Assembly: GCA_905215645.1 (NCBI GenBank)
Contig: CAJMQS010000006.1
Coordinates: 1-64,000, forward strand
DNA length: 64,000 nucleotides
Origin: an uncultured bacterium
Lineage (GTDB): Bacteria > Bacillota > Negativicutes > Acidaminococcales > Acidaminococcaceae
Direction of reading: 5' to 3'
The notes beneath the pieces are model-generated. The model did not search any database. It saw only the letters and a program-made list of their open reading frames with translations, and was not told where the DNA came from. The position numbers were made by a program, and so were the translations under genes. This document shows, piece by piece, positions 17,399 through 25,762 of this stretch (position 1 is its first letter; each line of letters starts with the position of its first letter).

Positions 17399-17995
17399 AT
17401 GGATGCAAAAGATTTTTTTGGTACGTTCCTAAAAGCAATCGAGCAGAATCGAAACTATGAAGGACAGGATTTATTTGATATCTATAAACATAATGCAGAA
17501 TACACATCTGTGATTATAAAAATTATAAATAAAATCATCAAAGAGGCAGGCTGTACGCCTCAAAACGAATACTTCAGGATTGATGCAGTAGGTTGGACCT
17601 CCCATTCCCAGGATATGAAAAAAGAGGCTGAAGAAGCCGACATTGATTTAAAACCACACCTGTGGGATTTGAAAATTGCCATTGAGCATGAGAACGACAA
17701 GCGTGCCTGGTCGGATGAAGTGATGAAATTAATCCATGTAAAATGTCCATTAAAAGTCGTCATTGCCTATAATTATTCTGATGAGCGAGGAGAAAAAGAG
17801 CAAAAAAAATTGGATTTCCTGGCTAATCAGATGAGGAAAATTGAGGCCTTTTCCATAGGGGAAAGAAAAGAACAGTACTTGATCATCCTTGGAAACGGAT
17901 GCAATCATAAAACAGGGGAGGCGGACTACGGAGATTTTGGCTATAGGGGTTATTTGTACGACTGGGAAGATAAAAAATTTAAAAAGTTGGATTGA
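17399..17995 (+). CDS. Hypothetical protein, possibly nuclease-fold
   Basis: 198 residues, no signal peptide or membrane segment, lysine-rich and coded by AT-rich codons unlike the surroundings. I do not recognise a named family. The middle contains FRIDAVGW, about 40 residues later LKIAIEHEN, and then CPLKVVIAYNY. This acidic-residue/beta-strand spacing is reminiscent of restriction-endonuclease-like (PD-(D/E)XK) folds, but the lysine position is not clear. It follows the broken Sel1 gene by 36 nt and ends before a terminator at 18029-18052. It may belong to a small acquired cassette. A DNA-related role is only a guess. Confidence 0.6.
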   Translation: MDAKDFFGTFLKAIEQNRNYEGQDLFDIYKHNAEYTSVIIKIINKIIKEAGCTPQNEYFRIDAVGWTSHSQDMKKEAEEADIDLKPHLWDLKIAIEHENDKRAWSDEVMKLIHVKCPLKVVIAYNYSDERGEKEQKKLDFLANQMRKIEAFSIGERKEQYLIILGNGCNHKTGEADYGDFGYRGYLYDWEDKKFKKLD

Positions 17996-18306
17996 GTAAT
18001 CCTGGAAGGGTCCAGGACATAGATTGCTAAAAAGGGAAGTTCTGCCCTTTTTAATCGGATGCTGCCTGTCCAAAAAGATAGCATAGTGTAAAATAGTTCT
18101 CGTTGCCGTGAGAATGGCACTGAAAGAGAGTCGATTTTCGTTCCTCATGTAGGAACACACCAAGGGTGCATCGCTAATTACGGGCCTAGCAGCAACCCAG
18201 CGGGTCGGTCTGATGTCTTCACATCATGGTAAACGATAATCTGTCCCCAATTTTCCCCATCTTCTTTGCTATACTGGAACCAGGAAAACAAAAGGAGGCA
18301 TGGATC
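17996..18306. other. Intergenic region with terminator and truncated type B repeat
   Basis: It holds a terminator (18029-18052) and a segment at about 18181-18222 (containing TAGCAGCAACCC and GGTCGGTCTGATGTCTTC) that resembles the right half of the type B elements at 18754-18935 and 19555-19694. The stretch 18060-18175 shows no recognisable feature. Confidence 0.55.
18029..18052 (+). terminator. Terminator after the orphan gene
   Basis: The arms AAAAAGGG (18029-18036) and CCCTTTTT (18045-18052) with an 8-nt loop. The A-rich left side makes it potentially bidirectional. Confidence 0.8.
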
Positions 18307-18750
18307 ATGAGCTTTGTATTGGCGGAGGATATGGATTTCGGTACGGTGGAGACGGCGGTCTATGGGTATGTGAATTTCTGCCAGGGACCGGATTTCTATG
18401 AATTCCGGATGAGTCCGGAGGCGGCGCGGCCTTTTATGGACAAAATCGATGGGGCCATTGCCGGGCTCAATGTTGTCCTGAAAAAGCTGGATCCCCAGGC
18501 GCAGCCTTTGGATCAGGTCATTTATCAGGATGGGGATGAGGACAACAAGGGGACCATTGTGTTCACCGCCTGTCTCCTGGGGCCGGTGGCCATCGATGGG
18601 GCCTGGATGAGCGAAGGGGATGCCCTGAAGTTCATCGATGAGATGGATCCGGAAGGGAAGCAGCATGTGACCTGCGACCTGGTGGCCGACCAGTGTGATT
18701 TCGGCAATATCGTCACCCTGCAGCTGAAGCGGATCGATGGGAGGGAGTAA
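18307..18750 (+). CDS. Hypothetical acidic cytoplasmic protein
   Basis: 147 residues, strongly acidic (many Asp/Glu, e.g. LAEDMDFGTVE at the start and YQDGDEDNKGTIVFT in the middle), no signal peptide or membrane helix. I recognise no family. The start is the ATG at 18307, with AAAGGAGG about 8 nt upstream. It is a single-gene unit bounded by type B repeat sequence on both sides. Codon use matches the host chromosome, so it is probably a resident gene. Function unknown. Confidence 0.75.
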   Translation: MSFVLAEDMDFGTVETAVYGYVNFCQGPDFYEFRMSPEAARPFMDKIDGAIAGLNVVLKKLDPQAQPLDQVIYQDGDEDNKGTIVFTACLLGPVAIDGAWMSEGDALKFIDEMDPEGKQHVTCDLVADQCDFGNIVTLQLKRIDGRE

Positions 18751-18753
18751 GTA

Positions 18754-18935
18754 AGAAGTCAGAAACGGCCCTGGCGAGCCTTGAGACGGATTGATAAGTA
18801 GTCAGATTCGGCCCTTGCGGGCCTTGAGACATCAGACGTCAGAATTTGTACGGCTTAGCAGCAGGTCCGGACTATTTATCGCAGACAAGCTGACATCTGA
18901 CGTCTGAAAGGCCTGTAAAGGCCGGTCTGATATCT
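18754..18935. repeat. Type B heptamer inverted-repeat element, copy 1
   Basis: Starts AGAAGTCAGAAACGGCC directly after the preceding stop codon and ends GGCCGGTCTGATATCT. The left part has two partial copies of the arm (AGTCAGA...CGGCCC...GGGCCTTGAGAC), then ATCAGACGTCAGA. The right part has CTGACATCTGACGTCTGAAAGGCC. The centre contains TTAGCAGCAGGTCCGGACTATTTATCGCAGACAAGC, shared with copy 2. Confidence 0.8.
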
Positions 18936-18958
18936 TTATTATTCAGGAGGTGCCCATA

Positions 18959-19546
18959 ATGTTTTTTGTGAACCAGCGAATCACCCGGGGGCTGCTGGCC
19001 GGCTGTCTGCTGCTTTCTCTGGCGGGTGGGGGAAAGGCCCTGGCCCGGGAACCGGAGATCATGTCCAATCTGGGGGCCGTCACCATCAGCTGTTCCATCG
19101 ATAAAGACCAGGCCGGGGTGGCGGGGGTGAGTACCGGGATCTCCCAGAGCCAGGTGGAGGAGGTGCTGGGGGCGCCCCGTTCGGTGAAATACGGACGGGG
19201 GACCATGGAATATTCCTATCCTTCTCGGACTTTGTATCTGGTGCATTTCAGTCCGGAAATGCCCTATGTACTCATGGACATCAAAACCACCAATCGGGAG
19301 GATGCCACCCCGGACGGGGTCCAGGTGGGCATGGCTGAAACAGTGCTGAACGATGTGTACGGTGAGGCGGATGCGGTCTGGACCAAAAGGTATGAATCCC
19401 CCAAGATTCCGGAAGAAGACAACGCAAAGAACCACGCCAAACTGGACGAAACCATCTATGAATACCACGCCAATAAAACCACTACCCTGGCCTTTACCGT
19501 GAGGCAGGGCGTGATCCGGGAGATCCACGTGCATCAGGCGGAGTGA
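18959..19546 (+). CDS. Secreted protein with a BamE/SmpA-like motif
   Basis: 195 residues. Signal peptide: basic start, hydrophobic LLAGCLLLSLAGG, cleavage near ALA-RE (residue 30); an internal cysteine is not in a convincing lipobox. The mature region has ISQSQVEEVLGAPRSVKYGRGTMEYSY, the pattern (G-x-s-x-x-q-V-x-x-x-l-G-x-P) found in SmpA/OmlA/BamE-type small periplasmic domains, and a second similar block VQVGMAETVLNDVYGEAD. So it may be a two-module periplasmic adapter. The chosen start is the ATG at 18959, 8 nt after AGGAGG; a GTG nine bases earlier overlaps that site. It is flanked on both sides by type B repeats. Confidence 0.72.
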   Translation: MFFVNQRITRGLLAGCLLLSLAGGGKALAREPEIMSNLGAVTISCSIDKDQAGVAGVSTGISQSQVEEVLGAPRSVKYGRGTMEYSYPSRTLYLVHFSPEMPYVLMDIKTTNREDATPDGVQVGMAETVLNDVYGEADAVWTKRYESPKIPEEDNAKNHAKLDETIYEYHANKTTTLAFTVRQGVIREIHVHQAE

Positions 19547-19554
19547 GGAAGAGA

Positions 19555-19694
19555 AGAAGTCAGACACGGCCCTTACGGGCCTTGAGATGTCAGACGTCAG
19601 ATTTGTTCGGCTTAGCAGCAGGTCCGGACTATTTATCGCAGACAAGCTGATATCTGACTTCTAATAGGCCCGCAAGGGCCGGTCTGATATCTTG
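19555..19694. repeat. Type B heptamer inverted-repeat element, copy 2
   Basis: The left arm is AGAAGTCAGACACGGCCC, GGGCCTTGAGAT and GTCAGACGTCAGA; the right arm is CTGATATCTGACTTCTAATAGGCCC and GGGCCGGTCTGATATCT. The centre shares TTAGCAGCAGGTCCGGAC and TTTATCGCAGACAAGC with copy 1. It lies immediately upstream of the promoter at 19706. Confidence 0.82.
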
Positions 19695-19705
19695 TTAAAG
19701 ACCGG

Positions 19706-19766
19706 TTGACTCCCTCCTCTTCCGGGAGTATACTGTTAATTACTATTTTACAAGTAGGAATTAACA
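19706..19766 (+). promoter_or_regulatory. Promoter with downstream inverted-repeat operator candidate
   Basis: TTGACT (19706-19711), a 17-bp spacer, TATACT (19729-19734). Starting at the last base of the -10, TGTTAATT (19734-19741) and AATTAACA (19759-19766) form a perfect inverted repeat with a near-palindromic interior (CTATTTTACAAGTAG). This placement over the transcription start is typical of a repressor site. Confidence 0.65.
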
Positions 19767-19785
19767 CCAGGAAGGGACGAGATAC

Positions 19786-20955
19786 ATGGCTGATTTATCT
19801 TCGCGTACGGCGACTTTTACAGATTCGGTGATCCGGCGGATGACCCGGATTTCTTTACAGTATGATGCAGTGAACTTGAGCCAGGGGTTCCCGGACTGGG
19901 ATCCTCCCAAAGAGATGGAAGAACGGCTGAGCCAGGTGGCCTTTACGGGGCCCCATCAGTACGCTGTCACCTGGGGAGCACCCAACTTCCGCCAAGCTCT
20001 GGCGGCCAAGCAGAAGCATTTCACCGGGCTGGATATCGATCCGGAAACGGAGATCGTCACCACCTGCGGCAGTACGGAAGCCATGATGGTGGCGGTGATG
20101 ACGGTGACGGACCCAGGGGATAAGGTGATCGTGTTCTCTCCTTTTTATGAAAATTACGGGGCTGATGCCATCCTTTCCGGGGCAGAGCCCATCTACGTGC
20201 CCCTGGTGCCCCCGGATTACCATTTCGACCCGGAGGTGCTGGAAGCGGCCTTCCGGCAGCATCCCAAGGCCCTGATCCTGTGCAACCCATCCAACCCCTG
20301 CGGCAAGGTGTTCACCCGGCAGGAGCTCCAGACCATTGCGGACCTGGCAGAAAAATATGATGCCTGGGTGATCACCGACGAGGTGTACGAGCACATCGTG
20401 TACAAGCCCTATGAGCACATTTATTTTGCCACTCTGCCCCGGATGCGGGAGCGGACCCTGTCCTGCAGCTCCCTGTCCAAGACGTATTCCATCACCGGCT
20501 GGCGGCTGGGGTACATCATCGCCCCGCCGCAAGTGATTGACGAGGCCCGGAAGGTCCATGATTACCTGACCGTAGGGGCAGCGTCCCCTCTCCAGGAAGC
20601 GGCGGTCACCGGGCTCCGGTTCGGGGATGAGTATTACACCTGGCTCCGGGATCTGTACACGGACCGGCGGGACTTGATGCTGAAGGGGCTCCGGGATATC
20701 GGCCTGAAGCACACGGAACCCCAGGGGGCTTATTATATCATGGTGGACATTTCCGATTTCGGCTATGCCAGCGATACGGAATTCTGTGAAGACCTGGCCA
20801 AATACGTGGGGGTGGGGGCCGTGCCCGGGTCCGCCTTCTTCCACGAAAACATCACCAGCTACATGCGGCTCCATTTCGCCAAGAATCGGGAAACCTTGGA
20901 ACAGGCACTGGACCGGCTCAGGGGGATCTATCAGAAGATGCCGGTGAAGAAGTAA
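19786..20955 (+). CDS. PLP-dependent class I/II aminotransferase
   Basis: 389 residues, fold-type I aminotransferase. Visible landmarks are VNLSQGFPDWDPP near the N-terminus, ILCNPSNPCGKVF, ITDEVYEHIVY, and the PLP-lysine segment CSSLSKTYSITGWRLGY with Lys232. It most resembles the methionine/kynurenine (glutamine-K) aminotransferase branch, which uses broad hydrophobic or sulfur amino acids. The exact substrate pair is unknown. The gene is monocistronic: it has its own promoter and a probable operator upstream and a type B repeat starting at its stop codon downstream. Confidence 0.9.
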   Translation: MADLSSRTATFTDSVIRRMTRISLQYDAVNLSQGFPDWDPPKEMEERLSQVAFTGPHQYAVTWGAPNFRQALAAKQKHFTGLDIDPETEIVTTCGSTEAMMVAVMTVTDPGDKVIVFSPFYENYGADAILSGAEPIYVPLVPPDYHFDPEVLEAAFRQHPKALILCNPSNPCGKVFTRQELQTIADLAEKYDAWVITDEVYEHIVYKPYEHIYFATLPRMRERTLSCSSLSKTYSITGWRLGYIIAPPQVIDEARKVHDYLTVGAASPLQEAAVTGLRFGDEYYTWLRDLYTDRRDLMLKGLRDIGLKHTEPQGAYYIMVDISDFGYASDTEFCEDLAKYVGVGAVPGSAFFHENITSYMRLHFAKNRETLEQALDRLRGIYQKMPVKK

Positions 20956-21127
20956 GAAGTCAGATTCGGCCCTTACCTTAAAATCATAAGAAGTCAGAAC
21001 GGCCCTTCGGGCCTTTCAGAAATCAGACGTCAGCTTGTTTGTGATAAGCAGTCCGGACCTGCTGCGCAACCGAACAAACCTGACGTCTGACGTCTCAAGG
21101 CCCGTTAGGGCCGTGTCTGACTTCTTA
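20956..21127. repeat. Type B heptamer inverted-repeat element, copy 3
   Basis: Starts AGAAGTCAGATTCGGCCC in the base after the aminotransferase stop and has a second left arm AGAAGTCAGAACGGCCC. It continues through ATCAGACGTCAGC and closes with CTGACGTCTGACGTCTCAAGGCCC and AGGGCCGTGTCTGACTTCT. The right arm carries the heptamer GTCTGAC cleanly. The remaining 80 nt to the next gene contain a TATACT at 21173. Confidence 0.82.
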
Positions 21128-21215
21128 CTTTCTATTTTCAAAAAGTTTAATTTTCCCCGCTTCCCATTGCTGTATACTATAAGATACACACATTACAGCA
21201 CTGGGGGGCGGTTTT

Positions 21216-22976
21216 ATGTTTGAAGGCAGAATCCGGGAGGTGGGGCGGCCGGACCGGATCCTTTCCTATTTTGGACAGGAAAAGGCCGTCCTGCTGGTGG
21301 TGACGGTCACCGGCATCCTGTACAACTTGGGCATGGGGGCGGGGCCCTATTTTGAAGGCCAGCTGGCCCAGTGCCTCTACGACATTTTCCAGGGCAAAGC
21401 CACCGCCGGGGACATGGTCCGTCTGGCAGCCCTGTATGTGGGGGTGATTTTCCTGGTCCAATTGTCCCGGGCCGGGAAGCGCTACAGCGTCCGGCTGTTT
21501 TCCAACCGGGTGAGCCGGACCATGCGCCATACCCTGTACCACAGCCTGGTGCGCCTGGAAGCCCGGCAGCTCCAGCAGGAAAACCTGGGGAACCTGATGA
21601 CCAAGGCCATGGGGGACGTGGATGCCTGTGCGGAAGGGATGCGGAAATTCACCACGGAAGTGTTCGACACCGGGGTGGTGATGGTGGTATACCTGAGCCT
21701 GCTGCTGGCCTACGACTGGCGTCTGACAATTTTGTCCTGCCTGTTTACTCCGGTGGCCTACTGGATTGCCGACCGGTTGAAAAAACAGGTGGCCCAGGCC
21801 AACGGTACCTACAAGGCCACGGAAGCCCGGCTGAACACCCTGACCCTGGACCGGGTGAGCCGGGCTCTGACCTACCGGATCTACGGCCAGGAACAGAACC
21901 GGGATGCCGCCTACGAAACCCAGCTCACCGCCTACGAAAAGGCCAGCGCCCGGGCCAATATCTTTGAAGGGGCCCTGGGGCCTTTGTACGATGCCATTGC
22001 CATGGCGGGCACCGGGATGATCTTCTGGTTCGGGGCGAAAAACGTCCAGGGCACCGGGTGGGAACTGTGGAACATTGCCAGTTTTACCACCTTCCTGGCC
22101 TGCTTTACCAAACTGGCGGTAAAGACCAGCCATGCGGCCAAACTGTTCAACGCAGTCCAGAAGGCCCAGGTTTCCTGGCAGCGGATCAAACCCCTGCTCC
22201 AGCAGGCGGCTCCGGAAGGGGAGGAGCATCCCCTGGGACCGGTGGAACCGGCAGATCTGGAAGTCCGGGACCTGGCCTGCCATTACCCGGGACAGGAAGG
22301 AGGCTTGGCAGGGATTTCGTTCCAGGCTCATCCCGGGGACATTATCGGCATTACGGGGCCGGTGGCCTGCGGGAAGAGCCTGTTGGGGAAGGTGTTCCTT
22401 GACGAAGTGCCCTGGACCGGGACTCTGCTGTGCCATGGGGAGGATTTCCATACCCTGGACCGGGACCGGCGCCGGAGCCTTGTTTCCTATCTGGGCCATG
22501 ATCCGGAGCTCCTCAGCACTTCCATTGGGGAGAACATCGCCCTGGGAGACCCGGTGGATGTGGAAAAATTCCTGGCCATGACCAATCTGGAAGAAGAGGT
22601 GGCGGCCATGCCCCAGGGAGCGGATACTCCGGTGGGCAGCGAAGGCACCCGGCTTTCCGGCGGGCAGCAGGCCCGGATCGCCCTGGCCCGGACCCTGGCC
22701 CATGCCCGGTCCATCCTAGTATTGGATGATCCTTTTGCAGCGGTGGACCGGAAGGGCGAAACGAAGATCCTGGAAAACATGCGCCAGGCCTTCCCGGACC
22801 GGGTGATCCTTCTGATTTCCCATCGGCTCACCCATTTCCCGGAATTCACCGGGGTGCTGTTCCTGGATCAGGGACGGGGAAGTTTCGGGACCCATGAGGA
22901 ATTGATGCTCCAGGAGCCCGGCTATGCCCGGTTGGTGAAGCTCCAGCAGGAAGGGGTGGATCTGGATGAACAGTAA
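21216..22976 (+). CDS. ABC exporter half-transporter, subunit 1 (degenerate-site subunit)
   Basis: 586 residues: six-helix membrane domain (about 20-310) fused to an ATPase domain. Walker A is GPVACGKS near 380-387 and the signature LSGGQQARIALA near 480. The Walker B end is VLDDPFAAVD near 502, with Asp where the catalytic Glu normally sits; the H-loop is LLISHRLTHF. A canonical signature with a non-catalytic Walker B is the pattern of the degenerate-site subunit of heterodimeric exporters such as TM287/288. It overlaps the next gene by 11 nt. The substrate (drug, peptide or lipid) cannot be told. Confidence 0.9.
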   Translation: MFEGRIREVGRPDRILSYFGQEKAVLLVVTVTGILYNLGMGAGPYFEGQLAQCLYDIFQGKATAGDMVRLAALYVGVIFLVQLSRAGKRYSVRLFSNRVSRTMRHTLYHSLVRLEARQLQQENLGNLMTKAMGDVDACAEGMRKFTTEVFDTGVVMVVYLSLLLAYDWRLTILSCLFTPVAYWIADRLKKQVAQANGTYKATEARLNTLTLDRVSRALTYRIYGQEQNRDAAYETQLTAYEKASARANIFEGALGPLYDAIAMAGTGMIFWFGAKNVQGTGWELWNIASFTTFLACFTKLAVKTSHAAKLFNAVQKAQVSWQRIKPLLQQAAPEGEEHPLGPVEPADLEVRDLACHYPGQEGGLAGISFQAHPGDIIGITGPVACGKSLLGKVFLDEVPWTGTLLCHGEDFHTLDRDRRRSLVSYLGHDPELLSTSIGENIALGDPVDVEKFLAMTNLEEEVAAMPQGADTPVGSEGTRLSGGQQARIALARTLAHARSILVLDDPFAAVDRKGETKILENMRQAFPDRVILLISHRLTHFPEFTGVLFLDQGRGSFGTHEELMLQEPGYARLVKLQQEGVDLDEQ

Positions 22977-24606
22977 GAATCCTGTATGGGAAAGCGTCAA
23001 AGGCACTCTCCGGGACCATCCCCGGTCCGGGGCCTTGGTGGCGGTCCTGGTGGTCCTTTCGGTGGCTACCTCTCTTTTGCCGCCGCTGGTGCTGGAACGG
23101 GCGGTGGACAGCCTGACGGAAGGCCGGGGGATTCCCTGGCAGCTGGGGGTGCTGTACATCGGCCTCACGGTGCTGTCGGACTGCTTCGAAACGGCCCAGA
23201 ACGGGGCTATCACCCTGTTCGGGCAGAAGGTGACTCACGGGCTCCGGTCCACCCTGTGCGCCAAACTGGACCGGCTGCCGGCCCGGTACTTCACCGGCCA
23301 TCCCAGCGGCCAGACCACGTCCATTTTTGTCAACGACGGGGACACCATCGATGCCCTGTATTCAGACGGGATCGTAGGGATGCTGGCGGATGCCTGCAAG
23401 CTGCTGGGGATTCTGTGGATCCTGTGGAGCCGGAGCCAGGGCCTGTTCTGGATCCTGTGCCTGCTGCTGCCCCTGATGTTTGTGCTCACCCGGCACTTCC
23501 AGAAAGGGACCCTGGCCGCCCAGCGGGAAAACCGCCGGGCCATCGGACGAGTGAACAGCCATGTGCCGGAGACCATCCGGAACATCCGGACCATCCATTC
23601 CCTGGGGAAGGAACAGTATATGGAAGACCGGTATGATACCCTGATCACCGACAGCTTCCGGGCCATCAACCGGGCCAATGTGTTCGACGGGATCTATTCT
23701 CCCATCATCCTTGTGACCCAGGCGGCGGTGGTGGCGGTGATCATGGTGGGAGCGGCCCTGGGCCCTGCCTGGGCGGATCTGTTCGGCCTTTCCGTAGGTT
23801 CTGCGGTCGCAGTGATCGCCTATGTGGGGAAGATCTTCGGGCCTCTGGAAAGCATCGGCATGGAGATCCAGAGCATCCAGAGCGCCATGGCGGGGATCCA
23901 GCATATCGGAGAGTTCCTGGGGGAAGAAGAACAGGAACCTGTTTCTCCGGAACCGTTGCCGGAAGAAGTGAAGGACAAGGCGGTGGCCTTTTCCCATGTG
24001 ACTTTCGGGTATGATCCGGCTCAGCCTATCTTGAAGGACTTTTCCTGCAACCTGGAACCGGGGGAACAGGCCATCTTGATGGGCCCCAGCGGCTGCGGCA
24101 AAAGCACTCTGTTCAAACTGCTCCTGGGACTGTATGGACCGCAGCAAGGGACCGTGGCCCTGATGGGGTACCGGGCTGGGAGCCTGCCGGAAGAGAAAAA
24201 ACGGAGCCTGTACGGTTGCGTAGAACAGGAATTTTCGGCTGTGCCTGGAACGGTAGGAGACCAGGTGACCCTGGGAGATGGATCGGTGACGGCGGACCAG
24301 GTGGACCGAGCCCTGGAACTGGTGGGACTGCGAGAGGCCGTGGACCGGCTGCCCCAGGGGAAGGATACTCTCATGGCAGATGGACTGTTCTCCCAGGGGG
24401 AACTCCAGCTGCTGAACATTGCCCGGGCCGTGGTCAAGGAACCCCGTCTGCTGCTGTTGGACGAAATCACTGCAAACCTGGACAGCCAGACGGAAGAAAG
24501 GGTGCTGAAGGCCCTGGAACGGGCCGCCCAGGGCCGGACCGTCCTGAGCATCTCCCACCGGTTCTCCCGGATGATGGAAGGGCAGAGGATCATCAGAATG
24601 GGGTAA
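22966..24606 (+). CDS. ABC exporter half-transporter, subunit 2 (catalytic-site subunit)
   Basis: 546 residues, membrane domain followed by ATPase domain. Walker A is GPSGCGKST near 372-380, Walker B LLLLDEITANLD carries the catalytic Glu near 500, and the H-loop is LSISHRFSRM. The signature reads FSQGELQLLNIARA instead of LSGGQ. It is complementary to subunit 1: together they give one competent ATP site (this Walker A/B plus the partner's LSGGQ) and one degenerate site. The ATG at 22966 lies inside the end of subunit 1, so expression should be coupled and stoichiometric. Confidence 0.9.
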   Translation: MNSKNPVWESVKGTLRDHPRSGALVAVLVVLSVATSLLPPLVLERAVDSLTEGRGIPWQLGVLYIGLTVLSDCFETAQNGAITLFGQKVTHGLRSTLCAKLDRLPARYFTGHPSGQTTSIFVNDGDTIDALYSDGIVGMLADACKLLGILWILWSRSQGLFWILCLLLPLMFVLTRHFQKGTLAAQRENRRAIGRVNSHVPETIRNIRTIHSLGKEQYMEDRYDTLITDSFRAINRANVFDGIYSPIILVTQAAVVAVIMVGAALGPAWADLFGLSVGSAVAVIAYVGKIFGPLESIGMEIQSIQSAMAGIQHIGEFLGEEEQEPVSPEPLPEEVKDKAVAFSHVTFGYDPAQPILKDFSCNLEPGEQAILMGPSGCGKSTLFKLLLGLYGPQQGTVALMGYRAGSLPEEKKRSLYGCVEQEFSAVPGTVGDQVTLGDGSVTADQVDRALELVGLREAVDRLPQGKDTLMADGLFSQGELQLLNIARAVVKEPRLLLLDEITANLDSQTEERVLKALERAAQGRTVLSISHRFSRMMEGQRIIRMG

Positions 24607-24610
24607 ATGG

Positions 24611-24631
24611 ATTGTCAACGGTCAGCTGACA
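24611..24631. repeat. Short type C heptamer fragment
   Basis: GTCAACG GTCAGCT GACAG, about two and a half heptamers, follows the ABC operon stop codon. It matches the left arm of the type C element at 25763-25797. No facing arm is found nearby, so it is a remnant or minimal form. Confidence 0.5.
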
Positions 24632-24701
24632 GATTTTCATTTCTTTTTCACCTTCCATGGTGTAAAATATTCCATTATGACTTTTACCTGCAAAGGAGCG
24701 G

Positions 24702-25745
24702 ATGGTTTTGCCGAAACGACTTACCTGGAACATACTGATGGAGGAATTCAAGAACGGGGGGCCCCATGTGCACATGATGGCCTTCATCCTGTTCAATATC
24801 TTGGGGATCGCTCTCCTCCATTATGTGTTCAAGGGTCTCATCGCCTTTTTGTCCAAACATACCCGGGGGAGTAAAGAGACCTGGGAGAGCACTTTCCGGT
24901 TCATGCCCCTGCTTTTGGGGATGATGCTGGGGAGCAGCCTGACCAAGAATATCCTGGACCTGCCAAAATTCGTCCGGCACGGGCTGAACATGCACTTCCA
25001 CAGTTTGGTGATCTTCACGGTGACCCTGTTTACGGCCCATCTCATTGCGGCCTATCTGAAATCCCGGCTGTCCAAAAGCGAGGAACGATCTTCTTCCATG
25101 TCCATCCTGGCCACCGTGGTAGATATCGGGGTGTACATGGTGGGGTTCCTGTTCATCCTGAATTCCTATGGCATTTCCATTTCGCCCCTCTTGACCGCTC
25201 TGGGGGCTGGCGGCCTGGCTTCCGCCCTAGCTCTCCAGGATACCTTGGCCAACCTGTTTTCCGGCATCACCACCATCTTTTCCAAACAGGTGCGGATGGG
25301 GGACTACATCAAGCTGTCCAGCGGGGAATCCGGTCGAGTGGTGGATATGAACTGGCGGAACACCACCATCCGGACCGCCACCGGGAACATGATCATCGTC
25401 CCCAACAAGAACATCGCTGCCAGCAACCTGACCAACTACGAGCAGCCTCTGGCGGAATGCACCATCACCATTCCCATTACGGTGACCTATGACAATGACC
25501 TCCAGAAGGTGGAAGATGTGACCTTGGGCGTGGCCCGGTACGTCCTGGATAAAAGTGCCTATGGGGTCACCGGATTCCAGCCTCAAGTCCGCTACGACCA
25601 GCTGGGGGACTACGGCATCCGGTTCCAAGTGGTGCTGCGGATCAAGAACATCCTGGATGAAGCCGCCCTCCGCCATCAGTTCATCAAAGCCGTGTTCCGG
25701 AAGTACCAGGAAGAAGGAATCACCCTGCTGGTGAGACATGATTGA
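24702..25745 (+). CDS. MscS-family mechanosensitive channel
   Basis: 347 residues. About four membrane helices precede the MscS core: pore helix region ISPLLTALGAGGLASALALQDTLANLFSG (about 163-191), then the beta domain KQVRMGDYIKLSSGESGRVVDMNWRNTTIRT and IVPNKNI. It releases solutes on hypo-osmotic shock; larger family members can be specialised. The start at 24702 has GGAGC 6 nt upstream. It is a single gene between type C repeats. Confidence 0.92.
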   Translation: MVLPKRLTWNILMEEFKNGGPHVHMMAFILFNILGIALLHYVFKGLIAFLSKHTRGSKETWESTFRFMPLLLGMMLGSSLTKNILDLPKFVRHGLNMHFHSLVIFTVTLFTAHLIAAYLKSRLSKSEERSSSMSILATVVDIGVYMVGFLFILNSYGISISPLLTALGAGGLASALALQDTLANLFSGITTIFSKQVRMGDYIKLSSGESGRVVDMNWRNTTIRTATGNMIIVPNKNIAASNLTNYEQPLAECTITIPITVTYDNDLQKVEDVTLGVARYVLDKSAYGVTGFQPQVRYDQLGDYGIRFQVVLRIKNILDEAALRHQFIKAVFRKYQEEGITLLVRHD

Positions 25746-25762
25746 GGGCTGCGCAGCAGCCC

